DNA from: Roseburia sp. 499
GTDB lineage: Bacteria; Bacillota; Clostridia; Lachnospirales; Lachnospiraceae
Length of the DNA stretch: 64,000 nucleotides
Assembly (NCBI RefSeq): GCF_001940225.2
Contig: NZ_CP135164.1
Span: 1,612,001 to 1,676,000, forward strand
Reading direction: 5' to 3'
Both the position numbers and the translations under genes were made by a program. Positions 18,729 through 27,685 of the stretch are shown here, piece after piece. The notes under the pieces are model-generated. The model saw nothing but the letters and a program-made list of their open reading frames with translations, made no database searches and was not told the DNA's origin. Positions within the stretch are counted from its first letter, which is position 1. Each line of letters begins with the position of its first letter.

Positions 18729-19832
18729 CTATTTAATTCTTTCGGCAATCAGTTTTCCCATTTCTACAGTACCAACCTGTTTTACTTCTGCCTTCTTCAC
18801 CTCTTCCTGAGGCATGATATCAATGGTACGATATCCTTCTTTTAACACTTGTTTTACTGCATGTTCTACTGCATCTGCTTCCTTATCTAAATCAAAAGAA
18901 TAACGAAGCATCATAGCTGCACTTAAAATGGTTGCAATCGGATTAGCAATTCCCTTTCCTGCAATATCCGGTGCAGAACCGCCGCTTGGCTCATACAGAC
19001 CAAATTTTGTATCATTCAAGCTTGCAGAAGATAACATTCCAATAGAACCAGTCACCATACTTGCCTCGTCTGATAAAATATCTCCAAACATATTCTCTGT
19101 CAAAATCACATCAAATTGTTTTGGATCTTTTACCAACTGCATAGCACAGTTGTCTACCAGCATATGTTCTAAAATAACCTCTGGATAATCCTGTGCCACT
19201 TCCTCTACTACTTTTCTCCAAAGTCTGGAGGAATCCAATACATTTGCCTTATCTACACTGGTTACTTTCTTTCTACGTTTCAGTGCAATGTCAAAACCAC
19301 GCTTTGCAATTCTTCGAATCTCATCTTCTGTATAGGTGAGAGTATCCACTGCAGTCATGACACCATTACGCTCTTCTGTTGTTCTTTCTCCAAAATAAAG
19401 ACCACCTGTCAATTCACGCATAATCATCATATCAAACCCGTCACCGATAATATCATCTCTTAACGGACATGCTGCCTTCAATTCCTCATATAAATATGCC
19501 GGTCTTAAATTTGCAAACAGATTCAATGATTTACGCAATTTCAGAAGTCCTGCTTCCGGTCTTAATTCCGGCGGAAGTTTATACCATGGTGAAGTACTGG
19601 TGTTTCCACCAATAGATCCCATTAAAACTGCATCAGAACTTTTTGCCTGTGCAATCGCTTCATCTGTCAACGGTACTCCGGTTGCATCAATAGATACACC
19701 ACCCAATAAAATCTCTTCATAAGAAAATTTATGTCCAAATACATTTCCTACTTTATCCAAAACGTTTTTTGCTTCCCGCACGACTTCTGGTCCTATTCCG
19801 TCCCCAGAAATCACACCTACCTTATAATTCAT
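18729..19832 (-). CDS. leuB: 3-isopropylmalate dehydrogenase
   Basis: 367 residues. Oxidative decarboxylation of 3-isopropylmalate in leucine synthesis, NAD-dependent. Family motifs: GDGIGPEVV at the N-terminus, LLKLRKSLNLFANLRPA, and the signature DVILTENMFGDILSDEAS with the Mg-binding aspartates, then EPSGGSAPDIAGKGIANP. First gene of the leuB-ilvB-serC-serA operon and the one with a promoter upstream. leuC and leuD lie 27 kb away; leuA is not in the window. Confidence 0.97.
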   Translation of the reverse strand: MNYKVGVISGDGIGPEVVREAKNVLDKVGNVFGHKFSYEEILLGGVSIDATGVPLTDEAIAQAKSSDAVLMGSIGGNTSTSPWYKLPPELRPEAGLLKLRKSLNLFANLRPAYLYEELKAACPLRDDIIGDGFDMMIMRELTGGLYFGERTTEERNGVMTAVDTLTYTEDEIRRIAKRGFDIALKRRKKVTSVDKANVLDSSRLWRKVVEEVAQDYPEVILEHMLVDNCAMQLVKDPKQFDVILTENMFGDILSDEASMVTGSIGMLSSASLNDTKFGLYEPSGGSAPDIAGKGIANPIATILSAAMMLRYSFDLDKEADAVEHAVKQVLKEGYRTIDIMPQEEVKKAEVKQVGTVEMGKLIAERIK

Positions 19833-19882
19833 ACACTGTCTTCCTTCCTAATTACTTTAGCATATTAAAGTCTATTAGTATT

Positions 19883-19911
19883 ACTATAGTATATTTATGC
19901 AAGAATTTCAA
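19883..19911 (-). promoter_or_regulatory. Promoter of leuB-ilvB-serC-serA
   Basis: Minus-strand TTGAAA (19906-19911), 17 bp, TATAGT (19883-19888), about 50 bp upstream of leuB. No T-box or leader peptide was recognised in 19833-20013, so branched-chain control here is probably by a DNA-binding protein. Confidence 0.6.
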
Positions 19912-20013
19912 CTAAAAAAGACATTTTTCTTTTTCATGACTATTATAACTTGAGCTTATATATATTTCCCCTTTCCATTCACACATGTTATTTTTATAAT
20001 TTTTCCATAATGT

Positions 20014-20041
20014 AAAAACAGGATATACTACATATCCTGTT
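20014..20041 (-). terminator. Terminator of the pheST-queA operon
   Basis: ACAGGATA / TATCCTGT arms (20018-20025 with 20033-20040), followed on the minus strand by TTTTTAC, 16 bp downstream of the queA stop. Confidence 0.8.
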
Positions 20042-20055
20042 CTTACGTTCTTAAA

Positions 20056-21081
20056 CTATTTTATAAACATGGCATCTCCAAAACTGAAAAAACGATATTT
20101 TTCCTTTACTGCCGTTTCATAAGCATTCATAATGTTTTCTCGGCTAGCCAGTGCAGATACCAACATCACCAGAGTAGATTCCGGAAGATGAAAATTCGTA
20201 ACTAATGCATCTAACACTTTGAACTGATACCCCGGATAGATAAAAATATCCGTCCAACCACTACATTCTCGTAAAGTTCCATCTTCTGCTGCTGCGGATT
20301 CTATAGTACGGCAACTTGTAGTTCCAACACATATTACCCTGCCACCTTTTTTCTTGGTTTCATTAATAATATCCGCTGCTTCCTGTGTCACCATATAAAA
20401 TTCGGAATGCATGTGGTGCTCCTGCACATTTTCTACCTTTACCGGTCGGAATGTTCCAAGTCCCACATGAAGAGTTACTTCTGCAATTCGTATTCCCTTT
20501 GCTTTTATCTGTTCCAGCAACTCCGGAGTAAAATGCAATCCCGCGGTAGGCGCCGCCGCAGACCCATCATGTTTTGCATACACGGTCTGATAGCGGTTCT
20601 TATCCTTCAGTTGATGAGTAATGTAAGGTGGCAACGGCATCTGACCTAACCTGTCTAAAATTTCTTCGAATATTCCTTCATATGAAAACTGAATCAGACG
20701 GTTTCCGTCCTCCACAACTTCCAACACTTCTCCTACCAAAAGCCCCTGTCCAAAAATAATTTTCGTACCGGGTTTTGCCTTTTTTCCTGGTTTCACCAAA
20801 GTCTCCCAGATATCATTTTCCTTTCGTTTCAAAAGAAGGATTTCTATTTTTGCCTGAGTTCCTTCCTTTTCACCGAAAAGTCTTGCTGGAATAACTTTGG
20901 TATTATTCAGCACCAGACAATCCTCCGGATTTAGGTAATCAATAATATGTTTAAAGTTCGTATGCTCCATTTCTCCTGTCTCTTTATTTAAAACCAGAAG
21001 TCGGGAGCTGGATCGATCCTCCAACGGATCCTGCGCAATCAATTCCTGCGGCAAATCATAATAAAAATCTTTGACGTCCAT
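20056..21081 (-). CDS. queA: SAM:tRNA ribosyltransferase-isomerase (queuosine synthesis)
   Basis: 341 residues. QueA transfers and isomerises the ribosyl moiety of SAM onto preQ1 at the wobble base of GUN-anticodon tRNAs, forming epoxyqueuosine. Signatures: [23 protein letters not shown] near the start (in two blocks), GTFRPV, and [19 protein letters not shown] near the end. The start overlaps the pheT stop by one base (TAATG), so translation is coupled. It lies in a T-box-controlled pheS-pheT operon, an uncommon partner. Confidence 0.96.
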   Translation of the reverse strand: MDVKDFYYDLPQELIAQDPLEDRSSSRLLVLNKETGEMEHTNFKHIIDYLNPEDCLVLNNTKVIPARLFGEKEGTQAKIEILLLKRKENDIWETLVKPGKKAKPGTKIIFGQGLLVGEVLEVVEDGNRLIQFSYEGIFEEILDRLGQMPLPPYITHQLKDKNRYQTVYAKHDGSAAAPTAGLHFTPELLEQIKAKGIRIAEVTLHVGLGTFRPVKVENVQEHHMHSEFYMVTQEAADIINETKKKGGRVICVGTTSCRTIESAAAEDGTLRECSGWTDIFIYPGYQFKVLDALVTNFHLPESTLVMLVSALASRENIMNAYETAVKEKYRFFSFGDAMFIK

Positions 21082-23501
21082 TACTTCCTCAATTCTATTC
21101 CCATTTCTTCTAATGCTTTTAATATCTTATTCATAGCAGGTGCATAGTCATTTTCTTCCAGAGTCTTATCCTTTGCACGGAAGGTCAGGGAATATGCTAC
21201 CGACTTAAATCCAGCCTTAATCTGCGCACCTTCATAGATATCGAATAACTTATAACTCTCCAGATACTGTCCACCCTTAGCATCAAATACCTTTTCAATA
21301 TCTCCTACCATGATGTCCTTACTCATAACCATACTAATATCACGAGTCACTGCCGGGAAGTTTGCAATTCCCTCATACTTACGATCAAAACTTGCCATTT
21401 CCACAATATGTGGCATATCAATCACCGCTACATATACTCTATCTTTGATGGCATAATTTTCTGCTACAGTTGGATGTACCTCACCTAAATAACCAACTAC
21501 CTTGCCATCATAAATGATGTTTGCCTGTCTTCCAGGATGAAGGAATGGCTTGCCTGCATTTGGATCGTAAGTCTCTTTTCCATGAAGTCCTGCGCGGTCA
21601 AAGAACTCCTCTACCACACCTTTCATAGTAAAGAAGTCGCCCTCTCCGTACATTCCAAGAGTGAACTGCATCCGTTCCTCTGGTAACTCGGTTACCGGAA
21701 CCTGTTTTGGCAAATAAATATTTCCCAATTCATAAAGACGTACATCTTTGTTTCTTCTATTATAATTGGTAGAAAGAGAGGTCAGCATACCATTCAGAGA
21801 AATAGTTCTCATAATACTGAAATCTTCTCCCAACGGATTAGATATCACTACTGTCTTTCTTAATTCGCTGTCCTGAGGCAATAATAACTTATCAAATACT
21901 TTCGGACTTTCAAAGGAATAAGTCATGCCCTGACTGAATCCACAGAATTCGGCTACATCTCTTGCCACATCTTCTACGCGCATCTTAAAGGACTTCTTAC
22001 CTGCAGTTGCCTCACCACTTGGTAAAGTAGTAGGGATATTAGCATATCCATAGAATCTTGCTACCTCTTCTGCCAAATCCGCCAATCGTTCTAAATCCTG
22101 TCTCCAGGAAGGAACAACAACTTCATTTTTCTCATAATCGTAATCCAAGTCAATCTTCTTAAAGTAGCCTATCATAGTTTCTTTATCGATGTCAGTTCCT
22201 AATAATTTATTTACTTTATCTGCATCAAAAGGAATTCTTCTTCCTTCCTTTACTTTTCCATAAACATCTACGACACCACCGACTACTTCTCCTGCTCCTA
22301 ATTCTTCAATTAACTGGCAGGCACGATTAATGGCATCGATTGCATTATTCGGATCTAGTCCCTTTTCAAACTTTCCGGATGCGTCTGTTCTTAATCCCAC
22401 CTTTTTGCTAGAAAGACGAATATTGGTTCCATCAAAGCATGCTGCTTCAAATAACATTGTCTGTACATTATCTGTAATCATGGAATTTTCTCCACCCATG
22501 ATACCCGCAATACCGATTGCCTTTTCTCCATCGCAAATCATCAGCACCGAATCATCCATAGTACGTTCCTGACCATCCAGGGTAACGAACTTTTCTCCCT
22601 TTTCAGCACAACGTACATTGATTTCTTTTCCTGCAATGGTATCTAAATCGTAAGCATGCATTGGCTGACCATATTCTTCCATAACATAGTTTGTAATATC
22701 TACGATATTATTAATTGGACGAATGCCCTGTGCTGCCAATCGTTGCTGCATCCACTTTGGTGATGGTGCAATTTTGATATTTTTTACCACTCTTGCACAA
22801 TATCTTGGACACAAATCTGTATTGTGTACATTAACCTTAATATAATCATTTACATTTTCACTATTTCCGGTTTCTGTTACTACAGGTGGACGGAATTCTT
22901 TTCCAAAAGTAGCTGCCGCCTCTCTTGCAATTCCAAGGATACCGAAGCAATCTACACGATTAGAAGTAATCTCATATTCCACCACTGTATCGTCCAATCC
23001 TAACGCATGGATAGCGCTTTCCCCAACGACTGCATCGTCATCAAAAATGTAAAGTCCATTTTCCGGTGCTTCCGGATAAAAATCTTTGGTAGAACCCAAT
23101 TCTTCAATGGAACACATCATTCCGAAAGACTCTACACCTCTTAATTTTCCTTTTTTTATTTTTACACCACCCGGTGTTTTCTGACCGTCATGTCCACCGG
23201 CAACTCTTCCGCCATCTAATACAACAGGTACTTTACATCCTTCTTTTGCATTCGGTGCTCCGGTTACAATCTGGATATTTTCTCCTGTTCCAATATTTAC
23301 CTGACAAATAACTAATTTATCCGCATCCGGATGCTTTTCAATTTTTTCAATCTGTCCAATAACAATTTTGTCCAAATCTGCATCCAATTTTTCATACCAC
23401 TCTACCTTAGAACCGGAAAGGGTCATTGCATCTGTATATTCTTGTGCTGTCACATCCAGTTCCGGCACATATTCCTTAATCCATGATAATGATGTCTTCA
23501 T
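21081..23501 (-). CDS. pheT: Phenylalanyl-tRNA synthetase beta subunit
   Basis: 806 residues, full length. Domain order from the N-terminus: tRNA-binding OB domain ([16 protein letters not shown], residues about 58-73), B3/B4 editing domain ([23 protein letters not shown] as two blocks), B5 domain, catalytic-like core with [20 protein letters not shown], and the C-terminal FDX-ACB anticodon-binding domain ([12 protein letters not shown]...). Partners PheS, 13 bp upstream, as an alpha2beta2 enzyme. AGGAGG precedes the ATG. Confidence 0.97.
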   Translation of the reverse strand: MKTSLSWIKEYVPELDVTAQEYTDAMTLSGSKVEWYEKLDADLDKIVIGQIEKIEKHPDADKLVICQVNIGTGENIQIVTGAPNAKEGCKVPVVLDGGRVAGGHDGQKTPGGVKIKKGKLRGVESFGMMCSIEELGSTKDFYPEAPENGLYIFDDDAVVGESAIHALGLDDTVVEYEITSNRVDCFGILGIAREAAATFGKEFRPPVVTETGNSENVNDYIKVNVHNTDLCPRYCARVVKNIKIAPSPKWMQQRLAAQGIRPINNIVDITNYVMEEYGQPMHAYDLDTIAGKEINVRCAEKGEKFVTLDGQERTMDDSVLMICDGEKAIGIAGIMGGENSMITDNVQTMLFEAACFDGTNIRLSSKKVGLRTDASGKFEKGLDPNNAIDAINRACQLIEELGAGEVVGGVVDVYGKVKEGRRIPFDADKVNKLLGTDIDKETMIGYFKKIDLDYDYEKNEVVVPSWRQDLERLADLAEEVARFYGYANIPTTLPSGEATAGKKSFKMRVEDVARDVAEFCGFSQGMTYSFESPKVFDKLLLPQDSELRKTVVISNPLGEDFSIMRTISLNGMLTSLSTNYNRRNKDVRLYELGNIYLPKQVPVTELPEERMQFTLGMYGEGDFFTMKGVVEEFFDRAGLHGKETYDPNAGKPFLHPGRQANIIYDGKVVGYLGEVHPTVAENYAIKDRVYVAVIDMPHIVEMASFDRKYEGIANFPAVTRDISMVMSKDIMVGDIEKVFDAKGGQYLESYKLFDIYEGAQIKAGFKSVAYSLTFRAKDKTLEENDYAPAMNKILKALEEMGIELRK

Positions 23502-23514
23502 AATATCCTCCTAC

Positions 23515-24534
23515 TTAGAACTGTTTCAAGAAACGGTCATCGTTCTCATATAACAATCTCATATCGTCAATTTCGTATTTTAACAGTGCGATACGTTCCA
23601 AACCTACACCGAATGCAAATCCGGAGTATTCTTCCGGGTCAATACCGCTCATTTCTAATACATGTGGATGAACCATACCACAACCTAAGATTTCAATCCA
23701 ACCTTCTCCCTTACAGAAACGGCAGCCCTTGCCACCACATTTAAAGCAGGTAACATCTACTTCTGCACTTGGCTCTGTGAACGGGAAGTGATGTGGACGG
23801 AACTTCACCTTCGTGTCTTCTCCGAATAATTCTTTTGCAAATTCCTGCAAGGTTCCCTTTAAATCTGCAAAGGTAACATTTTTATCAATGACCAATCCTT
23901 CAATCTGATGGAAAGACGGAGAATGTGTTGCATCTACTTCGTCAGAACGGAATACTCTTCCCGGTGCAATCATGCGGATTGGCAGTTTGCCCTTTTCCAT
24001 CTCTCGCACCTGTACCGGTGAGGTCTGTGTACGAAGTACAATTTTATCATTGATATAAAAGGTATCCTGCTCATCCTTTGCCGGGTGATTTGCCGGAATA
24101 TTTAATGCTTCAAAATTATAGTAATCATATTCTACTTCCGGTCCTTCCACTACTTCATATCCCATACCAATAAAGATACGTTCTACTTCTTCTAATGCAA
24201 TGGTATTTGGATGACGATGACCTACGCGGTTCTTTTTCGCTGGCAAGGTAACGTCAATAACTTCTTTCTTTAAGCGTTCCTCACGCTCTGCTGCTTCCAT
24301 TTTATTCTTTGTCTCTTCAATGAGCTTTTCAATGCTTTCGCGTGTTTCATTTACCCATTGACCTACCTTTGGACGCTCTTCCGGAAGAACATCCTTCATT
24401 CCTTTTAATACAGCAGTCAGTTCACCTTTTTTTCCAAGAAAAGCAACTCTGACTTCATTTAATTTTTCCAATCCGTCGGAATTTTGAATCTCACGGACTG
24501 CGTCTGCTTTGATTTTTTCCAGTTTTTCTTTCAT
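23515..24534 (-). CDS. pheS: Phenylalanyl-tRNA synthetase alpha subunit
   Basis: 339 residues, catalytic subunit charging tRNA-Phe. Class II motif 2 region: [21 protein letters not shown]; motif 3: [13 protein letters not shown]. The N-terminal coiled coil (residues about 1-90) binds tRNA. A Cys cluster [17 protein letters not shown] is present in the catalytic domain, as in many Firmicute PheS proteins. GAGGAG precedes the ATG. Expression is governed by the T-box leader directly upstream. Confidence 0.97.
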   Translation of the reverse strand: MKEKLEKIKADAVREIQNSDGLEKLNEVRVAFLGKKGELTAVLKGMKDVLPEERPKVGQWVNETRESIEKLIEETKNKMEAAEREERLKKEVIDVTLPAKKNRVGHRHPNTIALEEVERIFIGMGYEVVEGPEVEYDYYNFEALNIPANHPAKDEQDTFYINDKIVLRTQTSPVQVREMEKGKLPIRMIAPGRVFRSDEVDATHSPSFHQIEGLVIDKNVTFADLKGTLQEFAKELFGEDTKVKFRPHHFPFTEPSAEVDVTCFKCGGKGCRFCKGEGWIEILGCGMVHPHVLEMSGIDPEEYSGFAFGVGLERIALLKYEIDDMRLLYENDDRFLKQF

Positions 24535-24569
24535 TGTCTTTCTCCTCTAAATTTTTATTAAGTATTCCT

Positions 24570-24870
24570 TCCACGCTTATTCGCGCAAAAAATCCCTATG
24601 CCAGTCAAAGACTAACATAGGGACGAAATATTCCGCGGTACCACCCTGCTTCTTAAGAAACAATTCTTAAACTCTCACTTAATGCGTAACGTGCACATAC
24701 GTCATATCTTACTTGCTATAACGTTCATTTCAGATATGCAGCTCCGGTGGGAAATTCGATTGCCTTCTTTTCTTAAGAGGACTTGCAGCTGATAATCCTC
24801 TCTCTCTGTAAGCAGTGTAGCTCTCTACTGAACACCTTCATTGCCTTTCATTATTTGCATGGATATTATT
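24570..24870 (-). promoter_or_regulatory. T-box riboswitch (tRNA-Phe) leading pheS-pheT-queA
   Basis: On the minus strand, AGGGTGGTACCGCGG (24632-24647), the T-box bulge that pairs the free tRNA acceptor end, is intact. A terminator hairpin follows: CCCTATG / CATAGGG arms at 24594-24600 and 24616-24622 with a six-T tract (24587-24592). Upstream lies an AGAGAGAGG apical element and, in the specifier position just before CACCGGAGC, the codon UUC (24751-24753), which means phenylalanine. Uncharged tRNA-Phe should favour the antiterminator and raise pheST-queA expression. The 5' boundary is approximate. This explains the 400-bp gene-free stretch. Confidence 0.92.
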
Positions 24871-24935
24871 TTAGCACGGTAAAAATAAAAGTGCAAGTAT
24901 TTTTTACATTCTCTTCTTCGCCTTATTTCCATATA

Positions 24936-26582
24936 TTATTTAAAATGTATAATATCATCCGCAATATCTTTCAACCTACTGTCGTGAGAAATTACAATAA
25001 TAATATGATCCTCCTTAAAACTTTTTAATTTTTCAACTATCCTTTTTACGCTTATATCATCCATTGCGCTAGTCGGTTCATCCAAAATCAATATATCCGC
25101 CCCTTTCAACATGGACCTGCAAACCGCAATTTTTTGTTTTTCCCCACCTGACAAATTCGTATTTCTATTACTAACATATGTATTCATTCCTTCTGGTTTT
25201 CTTTTTACAAATTCTAATAAACCTGTTTCATCTTCTATTTCCTCCTTTTCTCTATTTAAACCATATAGAAGATTCTCCCTAATAGTTCCATCTTGTAGCA
25301 TTGGCTCCTGTTCTGTAATTGCTACCAATTTTCTTCTGATTTCGTACATATTTAATTTAGAAATATCTACTCCATTGTATAAAATATTTCCCTCCGCTGC
25401 TTCCAATACTCCTGTTAAAGTTTCAATGAATGTTGATTTTCCTGTTCCATTCTCTCCATATAGCAAATAAATATTTCCTTTTTTCAATTCTACATCTTTT
25501 CCTTTAAAAATAAAGTTCTTATCATCTCTAACCGCTAGTTGATTTACGCTAATAGTATCAATTTTTGTCAATAACTCCTCTCCATTTTCTTCCTGTTCTA
25601 GTTGAAATATATTTTCCATCCTATTTACAGCAACTCTATATGATTCTCTATACTTTCCAATCTCTGTTAAATCTTTTATTTTGGACAATATCATTTCTAT
25701 ATACATAAAAACAGTAGTAAGTATACCTACAGAAACACTTCCGTGTGCTACTGCCCATCCTAAAATTAATATACTTCCTGCATATGCTATTCTAGAAAGA
25801 AACTCATTGAACGCTGTCAAAGAGAAATCTATCCTAAGATATTTCATTGATTTTTCGAAAAAGTTGTTCACTGCACTTACGAATTCCTTATCCTTTTCTT
25901 TATACCATGCATTTATCTTTATTACTAACATATTGAAAATCTGATTATCAATCATCGAAAAGAACTTACTTTGAGCTTCCAGCATCTCATGATTTCGTTT
26001 ATATAAAATATTCTTTGTTCCAAAATAAACACCATAAAATACTACGATGAAAATCACTAAAAAAATCCCCATTGGTACATACATATAAAACATAATTGGT
26101 ACTAAAAAAAGTATCAACACTATATTTTTAACAAAAACAGGAATTTTTTCCACTAAATAATCTCCGATCATAACCGCATCATTATTAATTCTTTGTGTCA
26201 AATATACGTTATCAAATTTTCTAAGTGCTTTATATTTTACAAATTTAATATAACGCAATGTATCAAATTCAATTTGAAATGCCACTATATTAGATAATTT
26301 TATATTCCATTCGCTAATCAACAGAAAAACTACACACTCTACAACCGCTAGAACAAAAAACTTTCCCAGCATAGCAATAACTGTGTTCCATCCCTCTTGT
26401 TTTAAAATTTCATCTACACACAGGCTTAAATAATATGGTATTACTAACGATAATATAAGAAAAATAAAATTAAAAAAAATATATATAATATAACTTCCTG
26501 CATTTTTTTTTATATATGTACTAGTATTGAATTCTGTACTTTCAGATGACTCGTCAATAATCGCATTGTTCATTTTTTTCAT
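24936..26582 (-). CDS. ABC transporter, fused permease-ATPase (peptide exporter type)
   Basis: About 548 residues with one ABC half-transporter: about five to six membrane segments in residues 30-300, then Walker A GENGTGKS, signature LSGGEKQ, Walker B ILILDEPTSAMDD and the ISHD switch His. No N-terminal C39 peptidase, so any leader must be removed elsewhere. An in-frame ATG at 26603 has AAGGA only two bases away; ATG 26582 has AGGAGG twelve bases upstream and is preferred. It follows the HExxH gene closely and the radical-SAM fragment, so it looks like the export step of a RiPP locus. Codon use is strikingly AT-rich compared with pheS or yihY, suggesting transfer. The substrate is unknown. 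Confidence 0.85.
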   Translation of the reverse strand: MKKMNNAIIDESSESTEFNTSTYIKKNAGSYIIYIFFNFIFLILSLVIPYYLSLCVDEILKQEGWNTVIAMLGKFFVLAVVECVVFLLISEWNIKLSNIVAFQIEFDTLRYIKFVKYKALRKFDNVYLTQRINNDAVMIGDYLVEKIPVFVKNIVLILFLVPIMFYMYVPMGIFLVIFIVVFYGVYFGTKNILYKRNHEMLEAQSKFFSMIDNQIFNMLVIKINAWYKEKDKEFVSAVNNFFEKSMKYLRIDFSLTAFNEFLSRIAYAGSILILGWAVAHGSVSVGILTTVFMYIEMILSKIKDLTEIGKYRESYRVAVNRMENIFQLEQEENGEELLTKIDTISVNQLAVRDDKNFIFKGKDVELKKGNIYLLYGENGTGKSTFIETLTGVLEAAEGNILYNGVDISKLNMYEIRRKLVAITEQEPMLQDGTIRENLLYGLNREKEEIEDETGLLEFVKRKPEGMNTYVSNRNTNLSGGEKQKIAVCRSMLKGADILILDEPTSAMDDISVKRIVEKLKSFKEDHIIIVISHDSRLKDIADDIIHFK

Positions 26583-26624
26583 CTTTTTCACGAACCTCCT
26601 CATCTTCCTTAAAAATAACGTACT

Positions 26625-27125
26625 TTACCCTTTCTCACTAATTAGGCTTTCTAATTTTTCAATAAATTCATCTGTTTTCATATTGTCTTCTAATATTATT
26701 TTTTCAATAAATTCCACACATTCTTCTATCTCTTCTGGCAATAGCTTAATATCATTTGGAAATATGTCATGAAAAATAATATGACATATTTCATGACATA
26801 GCACATGCATAACATCCGTATATGTTGATATTACAATATTATATCCATCTTGAACATATGTAAACCCATCACAATACTTTCCCCCAAAATTACTGATAAT
26901 TTTTGTTTCAAGAATATACACACTAATAGGTATATTCTTACTTTGACAGTATAATTGGATTTTCTTATTCAAAATAATAATTTCTTTGTTTTTTACTTTC
27001 ACCTCTTCTCTCTTATCCTTATATTCCGACAATAAATCTATCAATTCTGATGGCATAACTCCAAACTTTTTAGAATACAATATTTGTTCTATTTTATAAT
27101 TTTTATATATTTTAATTTTCATCAT
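26625..27125 (-). CDS. HExxH (ImmA/IrrE-like) putative zinc protease
   Basis: About 166 residues. The zincin motif HEICH appears near residue 114, followed by IIFHDIF and, about 20 residues on, EEIEECVEFIEKIIL, which parallels the third-ligand helix of ImmA/IrrE (M78-like) proteins. The N-terminal half is lysine-rich with no match I recognise. ATG 27125 (or 27122) overlaps the last codons of the radical-SAM fragment by up to 14 bases, showing that they were one operon. In that setting it could process a modified peptide or its leader (inference). There is no signal peptide. Composition is AT-rich like its neighbours. Confidence 0.6.
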   Translation of the reverse strand: MMKIKIYKNYKIEQILYSKKFGVMPSELIDLLSEYKDKREEVKVKNKEIIILNKKIQLYCQSKNIPISVYILETKIISNFGGKYCDGFTYVQDGYNIVISTYTDVMHVLCHEICHIIFHDIFPNDIKLLPEEIEECVEFIEKIILEDNMKTDEFIEKLESLISEKG

Positions 27126-27402
27126 ACTCGCCAATTAAATATTTCATTATTCCTTCTTGATTCTTTCCAAATTCCCATATCAATGCCTCAAAAACATTAT
27201 TCTGAAATATACATTGTGGAATTTTATCATAAACATTCCCTGTACAGCTATACACTTCCCTTGGGCAAACACCACAAAACATTTTCCATTCACATTTCTT
27301 ACATGGTTCAATATTTCTTACATTTCGTTCACGCAATTCTTTTGCTCTTTTACTCTTATTAATCATACTCTCCAAGTTGTTCTCTTCATTCACATTTCCC
27401 AT
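27112..27402 (-). pseudogene. C-terminal SPASM fragment of a radical-SAM peptide maturase
   Basis: About 96 residues carrying the auxiliary iron-sulfur cysteine pattern of SPASM domains: CKKCEWKMFCGVCPREV, then a later Cys in CTG and another in PQC. The TIM-barrel half with CxxxCxxC is absent. In-frame reading upstream hits a TGA 30 bp before the ATG, inside what looks like IS110-element DNA. The ATG at 27402 has no good ribosome binding site, so this is probably an untranslated remnant cut off by the mobile element. The stop overlaps the HExxH gene. An intact relative would install cross-links on a ribosomal peptide; no precursor gene is visible. Confidence 0.7.
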
Positions 27403-27439
27403 AGGAATATCTATCTCAATATTTGAAATTTGTCAATAC

Positions 27440-27685
27440 ATCTCTCCGATATATTTTTGAAATTTATCTCAATACCTTTATGGGTATCAATTCATTGTTA
27501 ATAAATCATTTGCCTTGTTTATCCATACACTCACCCTATCAGTTCTCACTGGATCCATGTCCTTACATTCCTTCATTCTGTTTTATGGATAAAGGTACAG
27601 GGTAGACTTTTGCTTAGTTGCTGCCTCATTGGGCTGATGGAGATGACCTCCTTATCCCTGTACCTGTATCGGCACTATAAATCTG
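27440..27685 (-). ncRNA. Candidate bridge RNA / structured 3' non-coding end of the IS110 element
   Basis: No open frame of note in this 246-bp stretch. It contains a perfect 10-bp inverted repeat AGGTACAGGG / CCCTGTACCT (27593-27602 with 27656-27665) enclosing a GGAG/CTCC mini-hairpin, so a multi-stem RNA is likely. In the IS110 family a bridge RNA is encoded in one non-coding end; the longer end here is downstream of the transposase, as in the IS1111 group. Strand and boundaries are assumed from the transposase. Confidence 0.4.
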
